Below, in pieces: positions 10,540 through 19,994 of a DNA stretch of 64,000 nucleotides. The stretch is from contig JABTTQ020001496.1 in NCBI GenBank assembly GCA_016081115.2, positions 1-64,000 on the forward strand, given 5' to 3'. The stretch comes from Rehmannia glutinosa (lineage: Eukaryota > Streptophyta > Magnoliopsida > Lamiales > Orobanchaceae). Position 1 is the first letter of the stretch. Each line of letters starts with the position of its first letter. Below the pieces are notes generated by a model. The model saw only the letters and a program-made list of their open reading frames with translations, made no database searches and was not told the DNA's origin. Made by a program: the position numbers and the translations under genes.

Positions 10540-11622
10540 TTGAGTGGAGAAGAGGGTACATATGTGCTCAGAGAGATACATGAAGGTTGTTGTGGGAATC
10601 ACATGGGAGCAAGAATTTTGATGAAAAAGGTCCTTAGAGCAGGGTATTTTTGGCCTTACCTGAAAGGGGAAGCAGAAAAGTTGGTGAGAGCATGCGAAAA
10701 ATGTCAGATCCATGCACCTTTGGTACATCGACCGGCGGAGGAACTCATGACGATGAGCTCGGCATGTCCATTTGCAAAATGGGGAATTGACATCGTGGGT
10801 CCCTTTCCTCCGGCTTCAGGTCAGAGGAAATTCTTGATTGTGGCAATCGACTATTTTAGCAAGTGGGTGGAGGCAGAACCTCTTGCTAAGATAAATGAGG
10901 ATGCAGTGATGAAATTTATTTGGCAAAACATAGTGTGTCGGTATGGAGTGCCTTGGGCCTTGATATCAGATAATGGGACGCAGTTCGCGGGGGCAGAAAT
11001 CCGAGCTTGGTGTGAGGAAATTAAGATCAAACAAAACTTCACTTCGGTGGCTCACCCGCAGGCTAATGGGCAAGTGGAAGTAACTAATAAAATTCTTGTC
11101 CAAGGATTGAAAGCTCGGCTAGAAAAGGTAGGAGGAGCGTGGGTTCGGGAGCTCAGTTCGGTGCTGTGGGCTTATCGAACTAATCCGGGAGGAGGCCACC
11201 GTGAGGCTCCGTTCGGCTTGGTGTATGGTATGGATGCTGTCATACCGGCGGAGATCGGGATGGAAACACATCGAGTCCACAATTTTGATGAAAATATTAA
11301 TGAGCTGTTGATCCGAGAGGCATTGGATACGATAAGTGAGAAAAGGGAGATGGCATTCTTGCAGATGGAAAAGACACGAGGAAGGATCAAAGCAGCTTAT
11401 GACAAGAAAGTAAAGAAAAGGGCCTTTCAGGTCGGTGATTTGGTTTTGAGAAGGTCGGATGCTAGCAAAAACAAAGGGAAATTAGATGCGAAGTGGGAAG
11501 GACCACTCGGGGTGGTGAAGGTGGCAGGGGGAGGTGCGCATTTAGCCGGAAGAGATCGGAGGTCGAAAGCTCCCGAGGGCTTGGAACAGTTGAAATTTGA
11601 AGAAATATCATTCCTAGAATAG
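10540..11622 (+). pseudogene. Integrase of Tat element, mostly intact
   Basis: This is an open frame of about 360 codons with no ATG of its own at the start; it is the C-terminal part of Pol, joined through a frameshift near 10540. The zinc-binding residues are H14, H21, C52 and C55 (CEKCQ). The catalytic core has D84 (WGIDIVGPF), D144 (ISDNGTQF) and E180 (NGQVE), giving exact D-x35-E spacing. A C-terminal domain with FQVGDLVLRR and WEGP follows. Integrase inserts the cDNA into the host genome in the nucleus. This is the best preserved sense domain of the element, although without intact Gag-Pol translation it is unlikely to be made. The frame ends TAG at 11620-11622, just before the repeat array. 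Confidence 0.88.
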
Positions 11623-11704
11623 AGAAATATTTGATGTAATCAATCTACTCGTTTTGAATAAAATGATCCGCTGCCACACTATGAGTTCGGAAAAGATAAA
11701 AAGT

Positions 11705-12888
11705 GACAAGTATTTGGAGCTCAACTCGAGCTAGTCTCCAAATACTTGGGGCCACGAGGCCAGGCGAGGAGCTCGGCTCGAGCCAGCTTCCTCTGAAGAA
11801 ACTGACAAGTATTTGGAGCTCAGCTCGAGCTAGTCTCCAAATACTTGGGGCCACGAGGCCATGCGAGGAGCTCGGCTCGAGCCAACTTCCTTTGAAGAAA
11901 CTGACAAGTATTTGGAGCTCAGCTCGAGCTAGTCTCCAAATACTTGGGGGCCACGAGGCCATGCGAGGAGCTCGGCTCGAGCCAGCTTCCTTTGAAGAAA
12001 CTGACAAGTATTTGGAGCTCAGCTCGAGCTAGTCTCCAAATACTTGGGGGCCACGAGGCCATGCGAGGAGCTCGGCTCGAGCCAACTTCCTTTGAAGAGA
12101 CTGACAAGTATTTGGAGCTCAGCTCGAGCTAGTCTCCAAATACTTGGGGGCCACGAGGCCATGAGAGGAGCTCGGCTCGAGCCAGCTTCCTTTGAAGAAA
12201 CTGACAAGTATTTGGAGTTCAACTCGAGCTAGTCTCCAAATACTTGAGGCCACGAGGCCATGCGAGGAGCTCGGCTCGAGCCGCCTTCCTTGAAGAAGCG
12301 ACAAGTATTTGGAGCTCACCGAGCTAGTCTCCAAATACTTGGGGGCCACGAGGCCATGCGAGGAGCTCGGCTCGAGCGCCTTTCTTTGAAGAAATTGACA
12401 AGTATTTGGAGCTCAGCTCGAGCTAGTCTCCAAATACTTGGGGGCCACGAGGCCATGCGAGCGCTCGGCTCGAGCGCCTTCCTTTGAAGAAACTGACAAG
12501 TATTTGGAGCTCAGCTCGAGCTAGTCTCCAAATACTTGAGGCCACGAGGCCATGCGAGGAGCTCGGCTCGAGCCAACTTCCTTTGATGGAACTGACAAGT
12601 ATTTGGAGCTCAGCTCGAGCTAGTCTCCAAATACCTGGGGCCACGAGGCCATGCGAGGAGCTCGGCTCGAGCCAGCTTCCTTTGATGGAACTGACAAGTA
12701 TTTGGAGCTCAGCTCGAGCTAGTCTCCAAATACTTGAGGCCACGAGGCCATGCGAGGAGCTCGGCTCGAGCCAGCTTCTTTTGATGGAACTGACAAGTAT
12801 TTGGAGCTCAACTCGAGCTAGTCTCCAAATACTTGGGGCCACGAGGTTATGCGAGGAGCTCGGCCCGAGCCAGCTTTCTTCGATGAGC
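11705..12888 (+). repeat. Tandem array, 12 units of ~97-100 bp with hairpin
   Basis: Units start with GACAAGTATTTGGAG at 11705, 11804, 11903, 12003, 12103, 12203, 12300, 12397, 12495, 12594, 12693 and 12792. Each unit contains CAAGTATTTGGAG and, about 15 bases later, its exact inverse CTCCAAATACTTG, so each can fold into a 13-bp stem. The rest of the unit is a GCCACGAGGCCATGCGAGG box and a CTCGGCTCGAGCC box, which is also partly palindromic. Long frames on both strands here are repeat read-through. Tandem repeats in the 3' region of Tat elements are known as a source of plant satellite DNA. Confidence 0.97.
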
Positions 12889-12976
12889 TCAATATGCCAA
12901 TTTTTTTTTTTAAAAAAAAAATTATTTATTACAAGAATAATAGACAAGAGATCGAGAAATGAAAGTGCGAAGAAAC

Positions 12977-12982
12977 TTTATT
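12977..12982 (-). terminator. Poly(A) signal of antisense gene
   Basis: AATAAA on the minus strand, about 60 bases beyond the last antisense stop codon (13041). Further minus-strand A/T-rich signals (TAATAAATAATTT) follow towards 12905. This closes a plausible antisense transcription unit. Confidence 0.5.
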
Positions 12983-13040
12983 GATCATTCAAAATAAATA
13001 CAAGTACATGATGGAAAATTACAAAAGAAGAACTAAACTC

Positions 13041-14300
13041 CTAAGTAGTAGGAGGAACATTCTCGGTGTTCAGGTCGTCCATGGAGATGGTCACATCGTC
13101 TATAAGAGCGAGTTCAGGATCGTCATCCGGGATATCCTGAACTTGACCTGCAGGAAGCTGAGGGGTTGACTGAGCCCCAGGAGCTTGTGAAGGACCGGCC
13201 GAGCTGGAGGCAGGGTGGAGGATAAAAGGAGCAGATAAGGATTCTATAAACTCCCCCACAGGAGCAAGGTTGAGACGCTCCGCCTCGTCAGAAAACACGA
13301 AGCCTTTGGGATCGGGCAAAATCCTCCGAGGACCTCGGCGATCGAAGGGCTCGGTAGTGATACCGTGTTCCCTGAGCTGGAGCTCGGCCTGGTCAAAAGC
13401 AAAGCCGTAGTACTCCATGGCGAATCTGAGAGAACTTTGATAAATTCCCTGGAGCTCAAAAAGGCTTGCTTCACCCTCTCCCGAATGGCCCGAACTATGG
13501 AAGAGCCCGGGGGAGGTGAGGAAGCTTTGCCGACCAGCCTTCGACGCCCTCGGCTTGGTCGACATTCGACATTGACATGCATCGGATCCGAAGATCGCTC
13601 GGCTCGGTCTTGAGGTCGTGTTATCGGCCTCAGTCTTTATTTTGGCCTCCAAAGAGGCCACGAGCCTTGTTGACCTCTTTCCCTTCCCTTGTACCGGCGA
13701 TTCTCCTCAGGAGCTTAGTCTCCCGAGCTTTCAGCCGGATGACCTCCTTCTTAGAATTGTTGAGCTCGGCAATCTGGGAAGGATCGGCAAAGCCAACCCG
13801 AGCTCGGGAGATCAGAGCGGCTAGCTGTGCCTCGGCTTTTGAGTGGTTTAGGCAGAATGAGGTCACCAGCTCAAAGATCACCGAAGTTTCTCCGGGCGAT
13901 TCGTCGGGGTTCGGGCAGTTGCCTTGGACATATTGGATGGCAAAGGTTCCATCGTTGTTCTTCAAGATGGAATTGCCCGTGAAGAAGGTTTGATTGGGTG
14001 TATGAATGGGAGTGCGGGAGAGAGAGAGAGCAGCAGGAGGTGGGGTGTTCTTCGCCCTCTTGGCAGCTCCTGTGCTGGGGCCGACAGCTGACCTCTTGGG
14101 AGGAGGAGGTCGGATAGAAGGTTGAGCCCCTGGGCCAGTGAGATCGGCCATCACTGCGGCAACTGTGTCTGGTCGCCGAAGTGGAGGAGGATGACCTCCA
14201 GGGCGTGGGGCGGCAGCACTGGATGAAGGAGGTTGTGAGCCAGGAGCAATGGCTTGCTCCTCGTCATCCAGCTCGGCGACCATCTGGGCCATGAACATAT
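13041..14300 (-). CDS. Antisense gene of Tat element, exon 2 and C-terminal part
   Basis: The second exon is predicted to begin at 14300 after a TGCAG acceptor and reads DMFMAQMVAELDDEEQ in frame with exon 1. It runs through a proline- and alanine-rich stretch and a basic PKRSAVGPSTGAAKRAK segment, then a charged coiled-coil-like region (about 13790-13640), and stops at 13630. A second frame, 13661-13041, overlaps it and continues with VASLEAKIKTEA, GFAFDQAELQLREHG and an acidic C-terminus (DDDPELALIDD). The simplest view is one protein with a single-base frameshift near 13650; a second intron is an alternative. The function is unknown. It shares family and promoter with exon 1. Confidence 0.65.
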
Positions 14301-14368
14301 CTGCACAAAGAGGAAAGATTAGCTAGTGAGTAAGAATAAAATAAATCAACTGCAAAAATGACAATTAC
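14301..14368 (-). other. Predicted 68-base intron in antisense gene
   Basis: On the minus strand the donor is ATTG/GTAATT (GT at 14368-14367) and the acceptor is CTCTTTGTGCAG/AT (AG at 14302-14301), with a pyrimidine-rich tract before it. Removing it joins exon 1 (phase 1) to exon 2 in frame and bypasses the stop at 14346. This is inferred from sequence; 68 bases is near the short end for plant introns. Confidence 0.6.
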
Positions 14369-15239
14369 CAATATCACAAGGCAAGGGAGCCATGATGGGG
14401 CTCAGCTCAAAGTAGTACAGAAGAGAAGGGGTTATAAGGCGAGAGAGGTCATACTTGACCAAGGTGAGTTTATTTATCTGAGCCTGGAGATCGGGAGACC
14501 GATCTCTGGGGTTGTGTTTGCGTTGGAGTGGAAGGGTCCAGGTCCAAGCAATAGGAAACCCCCAAGCTCGGGGGGAAGAAATAAAAAAATATTTGTCCTT
14601 CCAGAATTTGTTGGAGGAAGGATACTTGCTTAGAAACTGAGCATCACCTCGGGAGGTGATGTAGAAAAGGCCCTTGGTGTTTGAGCTCTTTATTTGGAAT
14701 AGGGCAAAGAACAGCTCTAGAGTGGGTTCTATGTCTAAGTACTTAGTCAAAATAATGAAGCCGGCTAGGATACGGAATGAGTTCGGGGCTAATTGATTTA
14801 AAGGCACCCGGGAGAATTCGGATACCCCAACCATGAATGGATGGATGGGAAATCGGAGGCCGCCCTCTTTCTGACCTACAAAGAAGGATAAGGCATTGGG
14901 TGGAGGTCGGTTTGGTCGGTCGGAGCTGCTGGGAAGATAGAGTTTGAAAGAGGACGGAATTTGGGCGGTTCTTTTAAGGGTTTGAAGATTGGGGGTTGAT
15001 AAGGTGGTCTCCTTAAAATCGTGAGGATATACAGGTAAGGGACCCGAGCACGGAGCTCGGATCTCTATTGTATCAGAATCCCGACCTGAATCAGAACTAG
15101 ATTCAGTCGCATCAGGGTCCGATGGACGGACTCCGGTGAGGGAAAGGGGCGGAGGAGCAGAGCCCGTCGTTATTACCCACCGTTCTAAGTCGGCGATGAC
15201 TGGGTCCGATGGTGTCGAGTGAGAGGAAGAAGAAGCCAT
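14346..15239 (-). CDS. Antisense gene of Tat element, exon 1 (Transposase_28-like)
   Basis: This is a 297-codon frame from ATG at 15239, or 290 codons plus one base if the intron at 14368 is removed. A serine-rich acidic N-terminus precedes a conserved-looking core around residues 110-230: LSFFVGQKEGGLRFPIHPF, LNQLAPNSFRILAGFI and FWKDKYFFI. This pattern resembles the plant family described as putative gypsy-type transposon (Transposase_28), found as an extra gene in Tat retrotransposons. No catalytic motif is visible, and despite the family name I would not call it a transposase. It lies opposite to gag-pol, between the tandem repeats and the 3' LTR, with a TATA box about 200 bases upstream. 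Unlike gag-pol, this exon has no internal stop. Confidence 0.75.
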   Translation of the reverse strand: MASSSSHSTPSDPVIADLERWVITTGSAPPPLSLTGVRPSDPDATESSSDSGRDSDTIEIRAPCSGPLPVYPHDFKETTLSTPNLQTLKRTAQIPSSFKLYLPSSSDRPNRPPPNALSFFVGQKEGGLRFPIHPFMVGVSEFSRVPLNQLAPNSFRILAGFIILTKYLDIEPTLELFFALFQIKSSNTKGLFYITSRGDAQFLSKYPSSNKFWKDKYFFISSPRAWGFPIAWTWTLPLQRKHNPRDRSPDLQAQINKLTLVKYDLSRLITPSLLYYFELSPIMAPLPCDIGNCHFCS

Positions 15240-15441
15240 ATTAAAAGAAAAGAAAAACTGGAAAAGAAAGGTTTACTTACTGGATAGAAATAGGAGGTTG
15301 AGGGAGGAAGATAGTCTGGACCGTGAAACTTTTGGAAGCCTACCGGAACTTGGAGAATACCGCCGGAGAAGAAGAGTATTTGCTGGGGGAAGATTTTGAA
15401 AACTGAAGGAAAGGAAAATGAAAAATGGAGGAAGAAAGTGG

Positions 15442-15452
15442 CTTTTATAAGG
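15442..15452 (-). promoter_or_regulatory. Candidate TATA box for antisense gene
   Basis: CCTTATAAAAG on the minus strand, about 205 bases upstream of the antisense ATG (15239). The intervening leader is rich in C and T, as plant leaders often are. It lies inside the element and outside the LTR, so it would be a dedicated promoter. Confidence 0.5.
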
Positions 15453-15692
15453 GGAGAGATAAGACAAAGGGATGCCTCGATTTGCGAGGAGACATTTGAC
15501 GGTCTGCGAGGTGCCAGGAAGCCGAAAAGACGTCCCATCCATCAAATCCGCGTGTCAGGTACTCGAAAGGCCAAAGGGCGGCAGGAATTTCAAACGCCAT
15601 AAGTCGGCGGGAATGTGAAAAGCACAAACCCTAAGTGCTAGGTCAGCTCGGCCTATCAACAACTATGGTTGAGGTACCGATCAATCCATAGT

Positions 15693-15705
15693 TGGGGGGA
15701 GGAAT
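15693..15705 (+). other. Polypurine tract of Tat element
   Basis: TGGGGGGAGGAAT directly before the 3' LTR. This is the primer site for plus-strand DNA synthesis. Confidence 0.8.
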
Positions 15706-16502
15706 TGATAAGGGCAAAAGATTGTCTGAGCCGACCTGACAGGCCTAAGGCATTGGGCCGACCTGCTAATACTTGGCATTGGGCTGAAATGGAGGCCCAT
15801 AGCCTTGGGATGACCTGTTAAGGGTTAAATAGTGGGCCGATCTAGGGAGGCTTATAGTCTAAGGCTGATCTTCTAAGGCTTATGAGTACGGGACCGACCT
15901 ATTGAGCTCATAGGTGGGAGGTACATCATATTGGGTCGATCTGTGCAGGCCGAAGTATAAGCGTATGTTCACGGGGCTGACTTATGTAAGGGCCACTGTA
16001 CTAAGCCGACCTGTCAAGCCCGGCATGGCTAAAGGCGATCTGTGTGGACTTGTTGTGTAGTTCAGCTCGGATTAGAACATGTATGAGGCCCTGAGGATGC
16101 CTTGGAGAATTACAGGGGCTTTATATCGTACATTGGGCCGAGGTGCTTTGAAACAGGTCGGAGTTAGGGTCTTATGGGCGCAAAATTAGGGTTTTTAAGA
16201 GATCCGATCCTAATCTAATGATGACTCTGACACCAAATCGTAACGGAATCCCGGATTTTACGGAAACCCTAATCCGAGCTAAGGTATAAAAGGCCCAAGC
16301 CCAGGTTCATTCTAACCTAATCTCATTTTTTACTGTTACATTGCTTTTTTCTCTCTCTAGCCTTTGCTTCCTTCTCAAGATACTGACTTAAGCATCGGAG
16401 AGGGTACGCCGGAGCCCCCTCCGGCCCCCCTTGTGCAGGTTTCGTGGTGGACTTCGTTTGAGAAGGTGATCGGCGAGGAGAGGCAGTTTTTGGGAGCAAC
16501 CA
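15706..16502 (+). repeat. 3' LTR of Tat element
   Basis: Starts TGATAAGGGC, ends GCAACCA and is followed by the target duplication AATAG. By eye it differs from the 5' LTR by about nine substitutions and one base of length in a C run. Confidence 0.95.
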
Positions 16503-16507
16503 AATAG

Positions 16508-17490
16508 TAATTCTTTTCAACTTAATCCAACATCTATTATTGACTTGCCAAATTGGTTCAAATCATGAAGCCAACATTTCAGTCAAAGGCAATCAAGTTA
16601 CTACAACTTTAGAACTTACTTGCAAGTAGACAAAAATTTGATTTTGAAATCTTAATAAAATGACTTAATTAATGAAAATCCACGTGACAATCCGTTCAAA
16701 GCATGAGTCAAAGGATAATTAACAGCAAGATTTATGATCTGATGATCACGTTCGTGTTGTCTGCATAAATCTATGCCTTAATTATCCTGTTTAGCCAGAA
16801 GATAATTAAGGAATCAAACATTAGGATATATAATTGGAGAAACATGCTAATGTGGCAACCAATTAGGGCTGTTTGGATGAATCCCAAAACTGAATGGATT
16901 AAAATTTCGATGGGACAACTGATCAGAGAATATTAATCCCTTTTAATCTGAAAGCTAAGTAATTGTTCCTCAAGCCAAAGTTTTAACATTAAGAAGACAG
17001 AGATATGTCGGCCTTATTACAAATTTATTAAGGAAAAGCCAAAGGGAAAGCATAGGATAAACACAAATCAGCCAAAGTTTAATTAGTCTTTCATTAAAAT
17101 CTGTAATTAATTAGCGGACACACGTCTGTTTTAGACATCCTAATAGTACGTAGTATGTGCACGAGTGTCTGATTTCTTGGTGTACAATGTCTGAGAACCT
17201 GTTGGATTAAATACGAATACAACAAAATCTTGCTTAACTTTTGTTAGGGCACAGGATGTCACAAAATTGGATCAAAGAATTAACAGTTAGTGATGAAAGA
17301 AATACAGAAAGAAAGTGATAGGTGAAAAATTATATATGCATAAGATTTTTAAGAAAATCAGTGCGCTGCTAAGACATATTGTAAGTGGAAAAGATTTTAT
17401 GAAATGTCAAAAATATAATTTTTTTTCAAATAAATTTAACCAGACATCCTCTAAATTGGTTTCCAAACAATTTAGAGGATATCATATCTC
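16508..17490. other. Intergenic DNA
   Basis: This is the right flank of the Tat insertion. No gene, RNA or bounded repeat was recognised. Confidence 0.5.
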
Positions 17491-17499
17491 CTCATACAT

Positions 17500-18663
17500 A
17501 GGGTGTTCATCGAATCGAATTCCGAATTCTTCGATTTCTTTGAATCGAATTAATCGAATGAAATTTTTAAAACCTCAATTCGAAATTCAACCCTAATTCG
17601 ATTAATTTCGAATTGAATTTAACCGAATTGGATTTGTCGATTTTCGAATCGAATTCGAGTCAATCCAAAAATCTAAATTTCTCAATAAAACGGGCATGAT
17701 TGTGTATTTGTGTTTCAGACCAATATTTTTCAGATCTAAAACCCATATTTTCAAGCAGAATTTCAAATTTTTTTAACAAAAGAGTTCTATAATGAAATAA
17801 TAACATAGGCAAACCATATAAATTATCAAAACCACTGTTCCAAAAATATTCGTCTAGCTCCGATTAGTCCTCGTCTAGGCGCTAGGTCCCCCTTGTCCGC
17901 CTACATTATTCTTCCAATTAAGCCCCGCCTAACTCCGCTCAGGTCCCACCTAACCCCACCCAAGTTAAACCTAGGCGCGAGGCCCCAGTCTGTCACCCGA
18001 CTAGCGCCTAGCGATTATTAGAACAATGATCAAAACTATATTGTTACGATAAAGATATTACAAAAACTAAAGATAAAATACTTTTGAGACTGAAATCTAT
18101 TAAAATCAAATGATATTGTTCTTTTTTTGAAATAAAAAAGCACATTGTTCTTTTAAGTTTAAACACATTATAAGACAATTTAAAAACTACACAAAAATGC
18201 TGAGACTTTGAAATGAAAAGGAATTGTGAAACACTGAAACTAGCTATGACCAACGTTATAATTCTAATGCAACAATTTTATTATAATAGCCAGGTGAAAT
18301 TAAATATTGTTTATACATCAACTAATTATGTTATTTCTATTTGCACATGTAATTTATATATGTATAATATTTAAAATATATAATATATGAAATAAATTTG
18401 GATTATAGTTAAGTTCGAATCAGTACACGAATTTGAGTTTAAATACGAATATGAATCAATATTCGAATCGAATTTACTCGAATTTCACCTCGAATTAGGA
18501 TTTTCGAATATAATTCGAAAAAAAATTCTCAATTCGTTACTTAATTCAAATATTCATATTCGAAATTCGAGTTGATTCGAAATTCAACAATCCTAATTCG
18601 AAATTGAGATTTGAATTCGAGTCGAGTCGAATCTCGAGTTGATTCGAAAAATGAACACCCCTA
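17500..18663. mobile_element. Mutator-like non-autonomous element, TCGAA-rich
   Basis: The left end is AGGGTGTTCATCGAATCG; the right end is the imperfect inverse, ending ATGAACACCCCTA. A perfect 9-base duplication CTCATACAT flanks it (17491-17499, 18664-18672), the size made by Mutator-type transposases. Both ends consist of about 150-250 bases of overlapping TCGAA/TTCGA words. The centre is AT-rich and holds a second element (17834-18028). There is no transposase. Confidence 0.82.
17834..18028. mobile_element. Nested small Mutator-like element, CGCCTAG type
   Basis: The ends ACTGTTCCAAAAATATTCG and CGATTATTAGAACAATG are imperfect inverses. The flanks are ATCAAAACC (17825-17833) and ATCAAAACT (18029-18037), a 9-base duplication with one change. 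The interior is GC-rich with CTAGGCGC and CCGACTAGCGCCTAGCG, unlike its AT-rich host, and closely resembles 44699-44939. Confidence 0.7.
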
Positions 18664-18672
18664 CTCATACAT

Positions 18673-19986
18673 TGTGGTGACACCTGATTTCATATTTTTT
18701 CTATATAAAGTCAAGAATTTGAACCTTTTCAGTCCCGGCGTGCTCTATAGCTAGTACCCAGGGAAAAGACTTTTGCTATAACATTCTTTGTTTTTTTTGC
18801 AATAATAATGATGCAGGCGTCACAAATTCACATTGACAATGATTAATATTAATAAGAATAAAAGGAGGTTATTAATAAATTAAAGTTAAAATAGCCGGAG
18901 CACTAGTGGGGCCGTGACAGTTCTCAGTACAACTAAGCAAATCGAACCTAGACATTTTCTTGCAAAAGTGCTCTCGCCACAACAATTTTGAAGGGCCCCC
19001 ATTATAACATTTCCCTTTAAATAATAATTGCGTAATTTTGTTATATTGGAATTAAAATGGTAAAACTAAAACACCTTTACCACTTATGGGATTTCTGATG
19101 AACTATGAGTAATGCACTTGAATATAGCCACCTTAGTACGAGTGTGGTTAACCGACAATACTATATCTCATAGTAACCTTATTAAATTTGTGTCAGACCT
19201 TTCTCAAAATTCAGCTTAAAGTCTAGTCAATATGAAAAAAAATTGAGTAAAAGTTTAATAAGCCAATAAACATATTGTCCTGGCCCAAAGATTTAAGAAT
19301 CACATTATCGACTCAATTAAGGTATATTAGTGGATAAATGACGACTTTGTTTGTTAGAGAGATATTATTCCAAACTTGATAATGAATAGCATTTCCGGGA
19401 GCACTTTTCGAATGGACTCATAATTCAGAATGGACTTTTGAATAACTCACTTGTCCACAAAAATCCATTCTAAAGAAACTAGAATTGGAGATTTTTTTGA
19501 AAAGGCAATTATTAAGAAGTTCATTTCAAAATTGATTTTTACGCAAGTACTCCCAAATATGCAGAGAGTCATTGTAAAGTGGCTTTATAGTATGCAAACC
19601 AGCAAAAAGTTATTGTAAAGTACGACCTTCAAATTTGTTCTTTTATTATAATATCTTTTATTTTTTATTTTTAAAATTTTAGCTCGACAGCCGCCCCGCC
19701 AAATTGAATTTTTTTTAATTGCACTGGCCTGAAATTCTGCAATGCACCTGATACATTGTAAAACAACCCTAATCTGTCAACTTGGCAAAGTAGTTCACCT
19801 GTCCAAGACAAAGTTGGCATGATACTTTAGAGATAAATTATGGAAGATTGGAAATAACTTCCAATATAAAAATCTTAATAATTAGTGCTATTTCAAGACA
19901 GTTAATAAAACATAGAATTAAGAAAAAAAAATAAGCATTTGACTAACAAAAAGTACAATTGTTTTCTGATAAATATTCGGACTTTA
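18673..19986. other. Intergenic DNA
   Basis: No coding frame or bounded element was recognised. There are short A/T runs only. Confidence 0.5.
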
Positions 19987-19994
19987 TTTTAATA

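Larger units (their letters stand above)
5737..16502 (+). mobile_element. Complete Ty3/gypsy retrotransposon, Tat lineage
   Basis: Two LTRs of about 798 bp (5737-6534, 15706-16502) start TGATAAGGGC and end GCAACCA. They are flanked by the perfect 5-base target duplication AATAG (5732-5736, 16503-16507). By eye the LTRs differ by about nine substitutions and one single-base indel, so the insertion is young. The order is LTR, primer-binding site, gag, protease, RT, RNase H, a second archaeal-type RNase H, integrase, tandem repeats, an antisense gene, polypurine tract, LTR. Integrase after RT gives Ty3/gypsy. The second RNase H and the antisense extra gene are marks of the plant Tat lineage. The sense coding region has many breaks, so the element cannot be autonomous. 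Confidence 0.95.

Noticed and set aside
12423..12984. Long frames on both strands (174 and 166 codons)
   Set aside because: The ~98-bp repeats stay open on both strands and give a repeating protein; no start context or domain supports a gene.
14358..14633. Plus-strand frame opposite the antisense gene
   Set aside because: A shadow of exon 1 without a domain.
17315..17596. 93-codon plus-strand frame
   Set aside because: It runs from plain intergenic DNA into the TCGAA-rich end of a Mutator-type element; not coding-like.
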